Below, one piece after another: positions 1-11,231 of a DNA stretch of 64,000 nt. The notes beneath the pieces are model-generated. The model saw only the letters and a program-made list of their open reading frames with translations, did not search any database and was not told the DNA's origin. Source of the DNA: Henckelia pumila (lineage: Eukaryota; Streptophyta; Magnoliopsida; Lamiales; Gesneriaceae); assembly GCF_033568475.1 (NCBI RefSeq), contig NC_133120.1, positions 95,932,151 to 95,996,150 of the forward strand. The letters run 5' to 3'. Both the position numbers and the translations under genes were made by a program. Within the stretch, counting starts at the first letter, position 1; each line of letters begins with the position of its first letter.

Positions 1-251
1 AGAGGCAAAGTGGGCACCTTTGCTTTTGCTGTGAAACTGTTTTATCTTTCATTCATTATGCATAGGTTGTACCCATATCCAAATCCTTAGCTCAGTACAT
101 TGCTAACTATATTCCTTCGAATTCTTGGTTGGTCCACTCCTTGTACTAGGACAGCTGTTTCGTTGGTTTTTGTTTTTATTTTCATTTATCTATGACACTG
201 ATCTATGTGCTTTGAATTATTCTGGAGCGTATTTGACGTGAACGAATATAT

Positions 252-312
252 CGGCGTTCGAGTTGGTAGAACACGTGAGATTGACCAATGATCTTGTGTT
301 CGATTCCTCACA
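252..312 (+). repeat. tRNA-derived SINE-like head (A box and B box)
   Basis: The sequence resembles the internal RNA polymerase III promoter of a tRNA. An A-box-like stretch GTTCGAGTTGGTAGA lies near 256-270 and a B-box-like TGTTCGATTCC near 296-306, at roughly tRNA spacing. No acceptor stem can be drawn, so it is not a functional tRNA. A tRNA-derived SINE or SINE relic fits better. I could not define its 3' end or flanking duplications. Confidence 0.4.
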
Positions 313-2296
313 CATTTTCTTGAACAAACCCATCGCATATATAGATGTTGTCTAGTTTGATTTATCTTATTGACGTGGTTTACATGTTATTATATATGTC
401 GGTTTGGGAATTTTATCGAATATCATAAAAGTATATTAAGACTATGAGTTCTACCGTGATGGAAAAAAGAAAGAGAATATATAGCTCTAAGCTTTTGGGA
501 CGAATAGGTGGACAAACAATATGCCATTGCTGCTGAAATGTGTATGAACTGGTGTCTTATTTTATTAGATTAATTCAGCTTCCAGCATGAAGTTTAAATG
601 ATAGTTTTCAGTAGGTGTGTAATCTGAATTGGGTGTCACCATGTAATTTAAGGGTCTCATTAACACATTGCAAGAAATTAAGAATATCTAGCTTATTTTG
701 TCATCATAGGGCTTTGGTGTAAAATCTTTTAGATGAAACTAAAATTTGTTGTATTTTGAGAAACTATGCCGATAATTAAGTTCCATTTTATTTCACAGTG
801 ATAATTATTAATTATCGACCTATAATGCAATAGCTAGTTTATGATTGCTGCCTTAGCTTATTTGTTGGGCTATGACTTACATATGAACATTGGGCCCAAT
901 ATATTTAAAACTAGATAAGTTGGGCTAATCGAAGGCTTGATCCAATATAAATGGGTTGAGAACTTGAGATTATTACCCACACGGATTTAACAGGGCAAAT
1001 TGAACAAAGTCATTCAAATTTTTTTTATGACAATCACATAATTTATTTAAGGAAAATTAATTGGCTAATGCCGCATGAAATATTTGGAAATCTTGAAAAT
1101 GAAATAACTAGTTCCACGAAGGAAGACAATGGTAGCCTAGCTAGATCGATCGTGCATGGATGTGTGTGACGTCCATGCAATGTAGAACCAAAGAAAACTA
1201 TGCAAGATATATATATGCATGTGTAGATTTTTATGCATTACAATTATACATATATGTATAAATTACTATGATAAAATTTAATATTTTAAAAAGGTGAAAT
1301 ACATTGGATGTCGTTATAGCTAGCTAGTGCCCACCCTTTGTCCAAGCATATTGATATTTTACCCAAAAAATAAATAAATAAAGAAAGAAATGCACTCCAC
1401 AACCAAAACCGCATAATGCTCGACAACTTTTGTAAGGAAAAAGATGGGGAATTTGTTGTCTTTCTTTATTATAATGAAAATGGCCCAACATCCGTGTAAA
1501 TATTACTTTGCCTTATTTAAATTTGTTTGGATCCTTTTGTAATTTCATGTACATCTTCCGGCACGTAAATTATGTCATCAAGCTAATTGTATATTTGAAA
1601 TTAATTTATTTTAACATGAAATAAAGATTTTATATATATTTTTAAAATAAAAATTATAATAATTTCTGCTCACGTCACACGTTAAATTAATTTTGAAATA
1701 AGTAATAGTTTCATACTCAGATCTAGTAATTCATTAAAAAAAACGGAAGTATCACAATTATAATTAACCCATTTTCCTTGCTATGTAGACCCGAGAATTA
1801 TGTGGAGAGGACACATTTATGAAATTTGGATTAAATTTTCGAAAAAAATTAAACAAATTATTCTCGAGTACATTAAGTACTTGAATAATTTGTAATGCAC
1901 CATTCACCAATGTCGAAATAAATTTCAGCTTTTTATTACCCTAGCTAGGTACTAGTGGCAGTGCTAGGATGCATTCTATATTTACGGAAACATATATATT
2001 CTCTTCCTCAAAAAAGTAAACATATTATTCTCCGTTACCATATTGAATTTTAAAGTTTTAACATGGTCCATATATTTATGTAGCATGTTAATCTTCCATG
2101 GCTATTTGCATGTTATACGTACAAGTAATTAAACTTGCGCATGCATTAATCATCTTTCATGATCATCAAGTACTAACAACAATTATATATATTTTTTTCA
2201 GAAAAAAACCTAACCGGCCAGTACTCTTCAAGTCTTTTGTAATAAAAATTAGTTTAATTAAAACCCACTACGATCCGATACATAATACATAATACA

Positions 2297-2300
<4 letters not shown>

Positions 2301-2336
<36 letters not shown>
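2301..2336. repeat. (TA)18 microsatellite
   Basis: An uninterrupted TA dinucleotide run about 200 bp beyond the stop codon of the Dof gene. Confidence 0.95.
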
Positions 2337-2339
<3 letters not shown>

Positions 2340-2539
2340 ATTACTTTACTTTTTTTTTTAAATATGTTATATATAAACTTATATAAATATAGGATTACAT
2401 ATATGTATGTATACCAAAACTCGGAAAGAAAACATATAGATATATTTATTTGTGTACGCTATAAATATTATTGTAATTGCTATAGACCTTCGAAGATGCA
2501 TACTCAGCTCTCGTTTGCATGGCTAGCTGTTAAGGGTAT

Positions 2540-3457
2540 TTACTGAGATGGATCGTAGCCTGGAAGATCATTTTCAGACCAAGGATTTGGATTAATATTC
2601 ATGGAAGGACCCGCCGCCGCATGATCTCCGGCGCCGCCGCCACCCCAGAAACTGGTACTGCTCGCCGATGATAAATTGGCGGCTCTGCTGTTGACGACTG
2701 TTTGGGTCCAAGAATTCAGCACAGGGTTCGAAGGATTATTCACCATGCTTTGTTGCGATCGATAAAATTCGTTTTGTTCATTAAATTGTTGCGGCGGCGC
2801 CTGAGATTTCAGGGATGGGAGATAAATCCCTGGGAGAGGCGCATGATTTCCGAAACCACCTCCTCCGCCGAATCGGCTGCTGCTACCCAAATTCACGGCG
2901 GCACCTTGACTGCAGGTTCCGATCATCGGAGGCTGCTGCATAAAAGATTGCATGGCGGCCAAAGATGACATGAACGGCCCGCCGGAGTAGAAAGAACCCA
3001 CGGGTGGAATCGGCGGAGGGAAAGGCCTGATCATGGGTTGACCCGAAATCATACCCGTATGATTGTGGTGGGTCGATATAGACGAAGATCCGGTCCTCGG
3101 AGCCTCAGTACCGCTGCTCGTAGCAGCGTAGGAGGACGGCTTGGGGCGCTTGCTCTTCCGGCAACCACCGCCGACGGGTACATTCCTCAGTGCTCCACCG
3201 TGTGTCCAGTACCTCCGGCAAGATTTGCAGAAATAGCGCGGCTGCGCGAGGCTGTAGTTGTTGTAGTAACAGAACTTGGTGTTAGCGGAGTCACAGCGAG
3301 GGCATTTCTTGGGCGGCGGAGTGGGGTGTTGCTGGTGGTTGAGCGGCGGCATAAGCCTCCTGGGAGCAGACTGCTGCTCATGATGATCTTCTTCTTCCAC
3401 TAGCTGAGAATTATTATTCAAATCCTGATCTTCAGTAGTACTCCTGGTTTTCTCCAT
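2540..3457 (-). CDS. Dof-type zinc finger transcription factor
   Basis: Encodes a plant-specific nuclear Dof transcription factor of 305 residues in one exon. The single Dof finger begins at about residue 51. Its zinc ligands fit C-x2-C-x21-C-x2-C (C52, C55, C77, C80), followed by the conserved [27 protein letters not shown] basic tail (stated here as a family match). Dof proteins bind AAAG cores in plant promoters. The N-terminus is acidic and rich in Q, E and P. The C-terminal two thirds is low complexity (G, P, S, N), as is usual for activation or interaction regions, and it ends GYDPSQ. The start codon is the first ATG, after a short leader. Subfamily cannot be fixed by eye, but a vascular or DOF5.x-like member is plausible. 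The neighbour RPS5 is on the opposite strand and unrelated in function. Confidence 0.95.
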   Translation of the reverse strand: MEKTRSTTEDQDLNNNSQLVEEEDHHEQQSAPRRLMPPLNHQQHPTPPPKKCPRCDSANTKFCYYNNYSLAQPRYFCKSCRRYWTHGGALRNVPVGGGCRKSKRPKPSSYAATSSGTEAPRTGSSSISTHHNHTGMISGQPMIRPFPPPIPPVGSFYSGGPFMSSLAAMQSFMQQPPMIGTCSQGAAVNLGSSSRFGGGGGFGNHAPLPGIYLPSLKSQAPPQQFNEQNEFYRSQQSMVNNPSNPVLNSWTQTVVNSRAANLSSASSTSFWGGGGAGDHAAAGPSMNINPNPWSENDLPGYDPSQ

Positions 3458-3502
3458 GTCTAGCTAGCTTAATTGATATTGAATTCGAGGAAACCAGTCG
3501 GC

Positions 3503-3516
3503 CTATATATAATATA
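3503..3516 (-). promoter_or_regulatory. TATA-like element upstream of the Dof gene
   Basis: On the minus strand a TATATTATATATAG stretch lies about 46 bp upstream of the Dof ATG. If used it would give a very short leader, so the true start site may be farther upstream. Confidence 0.35.
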
Positions 3517-3875
3517 AGAAATTTAAGGGGTTTGAGTGTAGAAAGCTTTAAGTGCATTCGAGATTAAGTCACAGATTATTCAACGCTGGGGGATATATAT
3601 GCATGTAATCGAGATTTTGTTTGTTGGGATTACGAGAATCTAGAAATTGAGTGTGGGGGGATATTCATGAAGGGAAAATCTTGCATGTACAGTTTGATTT
3701 TTTCTCCACCTAACCAAAACCACATCACTCAAGCAACCCCATCATAATTTGATTTTCTCTGTAATCTTAAAAAAGGCAAAGAAAATTTAAGACCAAAATC
3801 TTTCTTGCAATCTGGTGTTGAAACCTAAGAAATCTCCACAGATTTTTAGTCTTGTCCTAAATGAAAAGTGAGAGA

Positions 3876-4048
3876 GAAAATTTAAAAAAAAAAAAAAAAA
3901 AGTCAAAGCTGAGAGAGAGAGAGTTGACGGAGAAGAGACACCTGCCGTTTTCTTGTTTCTTATGTTTAATTTAGCCTTTAATTTCGAGGGAAAAAAAATT
4001 ACAGACGTAATTCGTGTTATATATATCTTTGCGCTCTCTCTCTCTCTC
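3876..4048. promoter_or_regulatory. GA/CT-repeat and poly(A) tracts in the Dof upstream region
   Basis: A poly(A) run of about 20 bases near 3882-3901, a GA run at 3911-3923 and a CT run at 4034-4048 lie 420-590 bp upstream of the Dof start. GA/CT repeats are known targets of plant BPC (GAGA-binding) factors, so a regulatory role is possible. They may also be simple repeats with no function. Confidence 0.35.
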
Positions 4049-4667
4049 GGTTAACCGGTTGGTGTGGGCGGTTAGATCCGCGTTCCGACAGTGTCCGAAT
4101 AGGGTAGCATAGAATCATCCGGTTTTGAGACTTACAAACCTACTTAATTAGATATGAATAATCAGATTTTCCCTAAATTTTCTATGCACTATGTCATAAA
4201 TTTTTTTATATATAAATAATTGCGTGTCATATATCAAAATAAGGATAATTATTTTGTGTTTTATGTTTTTCAATCTTGTAATTTTGGTATTCTATATATT
4301 TTTAAATTTTTATTTAAGTCCGTTGTTTTTATTAATTTATTTGTTTTCAATTTTTATTTGATGTGACAATGATGTATGTCCCACATCGGAAAATCCTGAT
4401 GAAAATTATTCAAATTATCAAATATCAAAAGATGCATGAGAAAACTTAAATGTTATAATATAAACGAACAAAATCACAAAAAAAAGTAAAATACATAATT
4501 AAGAAAACACAATTTTTTCTATCTAAATATATTATAATTTTTCCGATGTTCTCGGGCTTTTTTTCTTTTTTTGTTATTGATTGTCAAACAATTGCCGGAA
4601 TAAAGTGCATCTTGTGTTAGTCTAAACTCCACCTTAGTCATTTTCCTCACGTCCCAACATCAATAAA

Positions 4668-4768
4668 GTAGTATTTGAGAGAGCTTTTAGGAAATAATTA
4701 TAAGTTTTTTCTTGAAATTTTGCTAAAAAAAGCTGATAAGTGTTTTCTAAAAGCTCTCCAAATACTAC
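4668..4768. repeat. Short inverted-repeat hairpin (MITE-like)
   Basis: About 26 bp arms, TAGTATTTGAGAGAGCTTTT at the left and its near-exact reverse complement ending AAATACTA at the right, differ by two one-base gaps and enclose about 50 bp of AT-rich DNA. The size and structure fit a small MITE or MITE relic between the Dof and RPS5 genes. A clear target duplication was not found. Confidence 0.5.
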
Positions 4769-4977
4769 CTAAATCTTGTGAGTCAGATGTAATGAAAATT
4801 TACATTATATTTTGATATTTAAAATTGTTAAATTTAAACATATCTTAGAAAAAAATAACTCCATAGAAAAAATATCAGCGTTTTACAGTTTGTATGTATA
4901 TGGACTTGCGTATAATAATGCAGGAGTTCTTTATATGTATATGGACCGGCCTTGTGTAATTATAAAGCAGTAGTTTT

Positions 4978-5061
4978 AAGCCCAATAATTATATAAATAT
5001 AGGTAGGCTTCATGTTTAAGCCCATTTTCAGATGCGGCCATATAAAATCTGAAATGGGCCC
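4978..5061 (+). promoter_or_regulatory. Cluster of three site II motifs in the RPS5 promoter, with a TATA-like box
   Basis: Three TGGGCY motifs lie 75-160 bp before the RPS5 ATG: AAGCCCAAT (4978, reverse orientation), AAGCCCAT (5018, reverse) and ATGGGCCC (5054, forward). TATAAAAT is at 5041. Site II elements are known targets of TCP factors and are typical of ribosomal protein gene promoters, which fits the gene downstream. Confidence 0.6.
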
Positions 5062-5136
5062 AAATCCATTCATTAATTCACGTCCACTCCATCGTCATCG
5101 CCATTTCTCCATTATCCAAACTTAAAAGCACCCGCA

Positions 5137-6948
5137 ATGTCCGCCACCGCGGCCTCCCTGTCCGCCGCAGTCTCCTCCCTCTCCCTCCACCGCCACCGTG
5201 AACGACTACCATCTCGTGTTTCTTCTTTACGTCCCCTTTTCCAATCCTCGAAACCAGCTCTCTCCCTCCAATCAAAACCTCAAAACCTCACTCCACCCAG
5301 GGCAGGTCCCTCCGACACTGATACTACGTACTTCGACACCGCTGATCCCGACGAGGTCTGTACATTCAGCCCTCCGGAGCGTCCCGAAGGCTTCATCGCA
5401 CCACCTTCATTCGATGAAGGTCCCATCGAATCAGAGGAAGACATTGCCCGAGCCTATGAGGAGCTTTACGGGCCAGCCTACAGTGGCGAAACGTTTCTGG
5501 GTAATGACGTGTACGTAATGGATTCGAAGGTGAAGAAAACAACTGGGCTCGGTTCCCAGACGAAGAAGGAGAAGACTAGAGATGGATTTGATGAGAGAGT
5601 GGTTCAGGTCAGGAGGGTGACTAAGGTGGTCAAGGGAGGGAAACAGCTGCATTTCAGGGCTGTTGTGGTGGTGGGTGATAAGCAAGGGAATGTCGGAGTT
5701 GGTGTCGGCAAGGCAAAGGAGGTTGTTGCTGCTGTTCAGAAATCGGCTGTGAATGCTCGCAGAAATATTATTACAGTACCCATGACCAAATACAAGACAT
5801 TTCCTCACAGGTAATATCGATAATTAGGTGTTGATTTTGTTTTTTTTTGTTTTTATTTGATCAAGAATTCGCTTTGTGTAGATGTGTTGTATATACAGTA
5901 TATCTATTGACCTTGTGGGATTTTATTTTGGAGAAGATTGAGTTATTGGGAAGTTCGTATGCTCTTTGTTCGCTAGTTTTGGATCAAAGCTTTTATCTTT
6001 AAAGGAATCATTATGGAAAATTACCCGTGAAATTTCAAAGCTTGGTCATCGGAGGTGTTCATTTGAGAAGCTGCTGCACAAGATCACTTATATAGACTAG
6101 CAGTTTGGTTAACAAAGAGAATGCCATCTCCTGACTAGTTTAGTAAATGACTTTTCTGTCACATCTGTGTGAATGTGGGCTTTACTGGCACTCTGAATCT
6201 TGATGGTAGTATGCATTAAGAGTTTACACAAACTATAGCACTTAGGCTATAATTTGTCTGTTGTCTCAATGGTGTATGGAAAATTACCTTGGTATGCTGT
6301 CTAAAGTGCCAGCTTCTTGACTTTTAAGTTGAACTAGATGACATTTTTTGTTATGCCTTTATTATAAAGATAAACGTGATTGTGACTCGCATGAGTCGCA
6401 TGGTTGTCATAGTGCATTAGATGAATATGTTTATCTAGAGATCACCTCTCCTCATTTAAAAACTTTAGTGATCAGTGGTTTTTCCGGAGTAATAAGATTC
6501 AAGTTTCATATTTGCATTGTGACGATCGAATTTTGCTGAAGTTTGGGTGGGTTGTTATCTAAGTTTACAGCAGCAGGCTATGTTGTGACTTTGTAACATT
6601 TTTTTTGAGTACGAGTACAATCTTTATCTAGATTAAGAAGATATGAAGTGGGATTGGCATCAAAACGATGTCTAATTCTCTTTTAATTCCGATGGCAGAT
6701 CAGAAGCAGACTATGGGGCAGCTAGGGTGATGCTTAGACCTGCTTCCCCTGGTACAGGTGTCATTGCTGGAGGCTCTGTAAGGATTGTTTTAGAGATGGC
6801 CGGTGTCGAGAATGCTCTGGGAAAGCAGCTTGGCAGCAACAATGCTCTAAACAATGCGAGAGCCACGGTTGTTGCTGTACAACAGATGAGACAATTCAGT
6901 GAAGTTGCTGAAGAGCGTGGCATCCCCATGGAAGAATTGTGGAAGTGA
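5137..6948 (+). CDS. RPS5: Plastid 30S ribosomal protein S5 (nuclear-encoded, two exons)
   Basis: Encodes the small-subunit ribosomal protein S5 (uS5) of the chloroplast ribosome, which helps decoding accuracy and mRNA entry. Exon 1 is 5137-5810, the intron 5811-6698 has GT...AG ends, and exon 2 is 6699-6948. The exons join in frame as [13 protein letters not shown], giving 307 residues, close to the usual plant plastid S5 length of about 300. Residues 1-55 are rich in S, R, L and A, as expected of a transit peptide. An acidic spacer follows. The S5 N-terminal RNA-binding domain starts near residue 151 ([20 protein letters not shown]), with the glycine-rich loop [17 protein letters not shown]. 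The C-terminal domain has [12 protein letters not shown] and ends [13 protein letters not shown] decayed relative lies at 25.0-25.9 kb. Confidence 0.95.
5811..6698 (+). other. RPS5 intron
   Basis: The 888 bp intron begins GTAATA and ends GGCAG. Parts of it align with the putative intron of the decayed RPS5-like locus near 25.3-25.4 kb, which is useful evidence that the two loci are DNA-level duplicates. Confidence 0.85.
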
Positions 6949-8024
6949 TCGATCGCATTTCATTTATCTTTCTTCTTTCTACAACCATTGAAGTTGCCAC
7001 TACATTTTCCTTTGTAAAATTTTCACCATAAAACTAATGCCTTTAACTCAAGCTCTTTTTTTGCTGATCTCCTCATCGTTTCCTCATTATATAACTCCAT
7101 ATTCTCTGAAACATGGTTTCTTTCTGAATAACGTCACCACACACTTGATTTACGCCGGAACTATGTCCTGTATCATCACTTTATTGATGGGTCATTTGTA
7201 TTCGCCTCTTGTACTTGCATATAAAGGAAATAAATGTCAAAAACAAAAAGTATAGGAGAAGTGAATGTAAATTACTCTTTATTGATTGTATTTAGAAAAT
7301 ATTACCAAGCAAGTAACTACCCTTTTCATAAGGATTAAGGAAGGTGACTAAATTGTAAGGTGTTTCTATTCATAGATAAGACTTACTTTTACCACCAGAA
7401 AATATAACCAACCACGCCTTGCCCGTAAGAAATTTTTAAAATTTTTGAAGAAATTTTGAAAATAATATATTTTGGCTACTGAAATATTTTTTTTTTAACT
7501 TTTTTGCTAGAAGAAAATTTTGAAATCGATATAATTTTATCAGAAAATTTTGAAGAAATAAAAGCTTTATATGTTGTCTGAAAAAAATACTATCTCAAGT
7601 TTTTACCTGTGACAGAAAAGTTTTTTAAAATGATATAATTTTACCTAATACAATCGTATTGTTATAAGGAAAAAACATGAAAATAATAGAAATATTTAAG
7701 TTCTATTCTAAAATCCTGGTTACACAACTAGCCCCAAATCAACAAGTATAGAATTACATGTTCTGTAGAATAATTAAATCGTCTGGAAAGGAGCTAGGCA
7801 ATCTGAGCATAAATGTATTACAATTCAAACAGAATAAGGAGTCCATAAAGCTTTAGTCTATATTGTCTGTACTTATATAAAGTAGCTGTATTTCCATACA
7901 TATATGCAACGATCATGGCTGACTGCAATGGTCTTGCTCTTCAACGACTTCGCCAAAGCAGAACTATTGATATCACCTTGGGTTTGATGTATCCAGCCAT
8001 TGCCAACTAGAGGATTTCCAGAAG
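6949..8024. other. Intergenic region after RPS5
   Basis: No supported gene. The first 300 bp probably contain the RPS5 3' UTR and poly(A) site. The stretch at 7430-7650 is AT-rich and built from variants of AAAATTTTGAAG. Confidence 0.5.
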
Positions 8025-9745
8025 TCATTTGCCTGCAGAAATGAATTGAAAAGATTAGGCTCGGAATTATTGGAAGAATTTATATAGACTTAGATTATAG
8101 ATTTTCTAACTAACTGGAACCTCAGAAGGTTTAAAAAAACCACACAAATATCAAAATAAGATCTTTTAATGTTAGAATAAGCTCTTCCATTCCCTTTTTG
8201 CTGCTAAAGTTGCCATAAAAGTTCATATCTTCCTTTACCAAGGGTTCTTTGCTGGTATGCCTAGAGGCTACTATTAATTTCATTAACCAAGAACACTCGA
8301 GGATGAGCCATGTGAAAGATTTAAGAGAATCTTAATATGATAAACTTTCTCATTGATTTGTATTGAGTTCAGGGCAATATATAAAGTGTACACGGGATGC
8401 GGTTCTATTGGCAAGCCTAAATGCAACTATGCAAGGGATAGGTAATAACAAATATTTGAAAATATACAGCTAATGTTACAACAAGCTAGCAGACTTTTGT
8501 TGAGAGATTTGAGTGGTTGCTGTAGCTTGAGATTCTCTAACACCATGATTCTACATAAACAGACAACCTTTTCTCAGCGTATTTTTCAATAAAGTTAGTT
8601 CATCTTCAAAGCATCATTCCTCTCAAACCCTTATATGTATCACTCCAAGTCTGGTTTGATGTATCCTTACATAAAACAACTCAATCCCTGGAGAAGATAA
8701 GGGAAATGAAAAGTAAAACTAACCTTTCGGCTGAAATTCTCCTCGAGAGAGAGAACTTCCTGGTGAAGTACAGAAAGAAGAGCTCATTTCATTTGGGTCT
8801 TCTTCATTTGAGAAAAAAGATTGGATGTAACCATCCAGAGGATCCACGATTGTTGCTGTCCGGCCACTCTACATAATAGAGATGAAGTTTGGCTGAAGCA
8901 GTAGAAACTAGCAAAACCCATTGCCACAAAGTAGGTGAAGTAAAGAGAATAAATGTCACATGAATTGAAATATGCGAGGATGTGCATTGCTTAAAAGCAT
9001 ACCACATACATGCTATATATGAGGTAGACGATACTCATTTATGCAAAATCTGAGCAAGGATATCCAATATATAATGTTCCCAAGAAACCAGACTGCCATT
9101 TACGAGCTACCCATTTTCTCTCGTGTATTTTTGGTACAAGAACATGTATTATCAAGGATAAATGGCATTACAATCAAATCCATGTCGTCTTCGTGCTTGG
9201 TTTAAACCCATAAATTGACAAGAGAAGCAGTAGATATTGAACGTAAAGAAACCTGATGCAAAGACTGTAGACTAAATGTGAAGTAGTGAAAAAACCAACA
9301 AACTTCCTAGAGAGAAATAATCGAAAATGATATGCAAGTGAGTTTTATTTGAAGGAGAAGTAGTCAGGTAGAACTGTGAAGACAGGTAGATTTTAAATGA
9401 AGCACAACAATTTTTGAAACAAACAGATACTGTAAAACTTGACCTGTCATTATTTTAACTTACTTGCAAATCTTTTGCATTTATGGCATCATCAACAAGA
9501 GCACAACTGCTGCCCAAATTGGTTAACATCAGCTTTCCCACAGATTGTTCCACCGAGTAAGATATACTATCTTGCTGCACAAATTTAGCACAAGATGAAA
9601 TATTTTGGTGTCAATGGATCATTTGAGTTCCAAATGCAAAAAAGAAAAAAAAAAACTACTGAATTAAATGAGATACTAAATTTGCTGGTCCTTACACTGG
9701 AAGGCCAACCACCAGATGAAACAAGTTCATTTTCTTTGTCCCTTC
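8025..9745 (-). CDS. Three putative minus-strand exons, possibly the 3' part of the LEUNIG-like gene
   Basis: Three segments with good splice signals join in one frame on the minus strand. Exon A is 9696-9745 (ENELVSSGGWPSS), exon B 9464-9574 (LTNLGSSCALVDD) and exon C 8724-8868 (VDPLDGYIQSFFSNEEDP). The donors are GTAAG, GTAAG and GTTAG. Exon C resembles the region just before the WD40 repeats in LEUNIG proteins (pattern LDDNVESFLSxxD, from memory of the family). With the next acceptor, near 8033, the frame stops at 8025-8027, so no WD40 repeat is encoded. Linking these exons to the LUFS exons at 19.7-22.2 kb would need introns of up to 10 kb carrying the copia element. They could instead be a separate or broken gene. 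Confidence 0.35.
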
Positions 9746-10796
9746 CTGTAGGTAATCAAAAATTGAAAAGGAATAATGCAATAACTCATCAATAAAGGCC
9801 AGGCACCCAAAGATTTACAACTTCCACAATATTATCAACCGAATTGAGAAATATATTGCATCTTTATTGGAGGTCGACATTATATAACCACTAATAATTT
9901 TGCAATAGGAAGATAAATAGTATGCTTAATTTCTAATCTCCGGATGCACCATGATATTATTGAAGGTAATAATTGCATACTTATTAAGCTTAGTACCAAA
10001 TGTGTTATTCTTTGTGAAACTGCTCCTGAGCAATGTTATAGTATAAATGTTGTGCTTGATTTAACTCATAGAAGCCTCTGTTCATCACATCTTTGATTAA
10101 ATAAATGGGACTAGATGAAGAGATTTAAGAAACTCAAAAAGCACTGAATAAATAATTGTATATAAGTTTGAGTCCGTTAGAGAATTAATATTTCTCGTCT
10201 CTAAAACGGCCTTCATGTGCAATTTTTACTCGTTATATGAAGCTACAACTTGGAACCTTTTGTAACTATATGGTTATGTTAAATTCATGATCTACGATAG
10301 TTTATCTCTTATGCCATCATAGTCGACCAACAAATTGCTCATTGAAATGCTTAAACAAAAGAGTAAGAAAACATTTTGTATTCAGTGTTATGATATCGTC
10401 AATGTAGCAAACAGATTTTGTTTAATTTCCTAGCGAACTTATAAATAATAATAAGAAAAATACAGGGGCTTCCCTGTATTATTAGTTATAAGCGAAGTAT
10501 AAACTTCATTAGCTTGTTGAGGACCAGAATTGCGTCCAAACGCAAGTGCCTCAACACTTACCAGGTTGATAGTGAAATAGCAACACTGTACTAACACGCA
10601 AGGTAGTAATAGCTTCAAATAACATACTTTAATTCTAAATAAAGAAACACCAATCAGATGCAAAAACCATGATAAATGCTGTAAACTATTTATCACAGGT
10701 GAACTCGCTAAGCAGCTCCAAATTTGGATGATCTTTGTTGAGAATAAATGTGATGCTCCTTTCCCACGTGGCTAGAAACAAATGTTGGATATGATT

Positions 10797-11163
10797 TGTT
10801 GTGATTGTTCCTTTTGATCTTGAATTTAATTGACGATGATTAACACAATCACACGCAGCACATATGCATGAAGAAGTAAAGAAGATTGACAAAGAAGATT
10901 TTACGTGGTTCGGTATCGAAATACCTACTCCACGGCAGCCAACACCCCAAGAGAATTTCTTTGATTATGAGAGTAATTCTGAGTTACAAGTTGATCGAAT
11001 ACAATGACATCAGAAGTTAATATACTAGCTCTGAATTCAGTTATGCTTTCAAGATTAGTTAGCATAACTGAAACAGTTACAAAGTCCTAGCTAAACATAG
11101 TAGCTAAACTCAGTGCCTTTTTCCCTTGATCGAGCAACTACCAAACAGGACCAATTCTCATCA
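10797..11163 (-). repeat. 3' LTR of the first copia element
   Basis: It matches 15233-15599 except at two sites seen by eye (CTCCACGG versus CTCCATGG, and TGACATC versus TGACGTC). Next to it, at 11164-11176, the minus strand reads CCAAGGTGGAGAT, a polypurine tract. Confidence 0.95.
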
Positions 11164-11231
11164 ATCTCCACCTTGGTTCTGTTTTCTTGTTCATTCTCTT
11201 GTCTTCCTTGTGTTGACTGCAAACCTTAGCC

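Larger units (their letters stand above)
1..2539. other. AT-rich intergenic region downstream of the Dof gene
   Basis: No coding region that I can support. The longest open frames (about 60 codons near 2.1-2.5 kb) are low complexity. The stretch contains a tRNA-like SINE head near 250-312 and a (TA)18 tract at 2301-2336. Its right end is the region downstream of the minus-strand Dof gene. Confidence 0.6.

Noticed and set aside
2702..3403. Open frames on the plus strand opposite the Dof gene
   Set aside because: They mirror the GC-rich Dof coding sequence. The minus frame has the clear zinc finger.
7037..7255. 72-codon open frame after RPS5
   Set aside because: Low-complexity hydrophobic translation of the probable 3' UTR and flank, with no family features.
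7860..8032. Minus-strand stretch resembling a WD40 end (SHDRCIYVWK)
   Set aside because: It is out of frame with the preceding exon C at the visible acceptor, and a stop follows at once in the required frame. One short match is not enough for a WD40 repeat.
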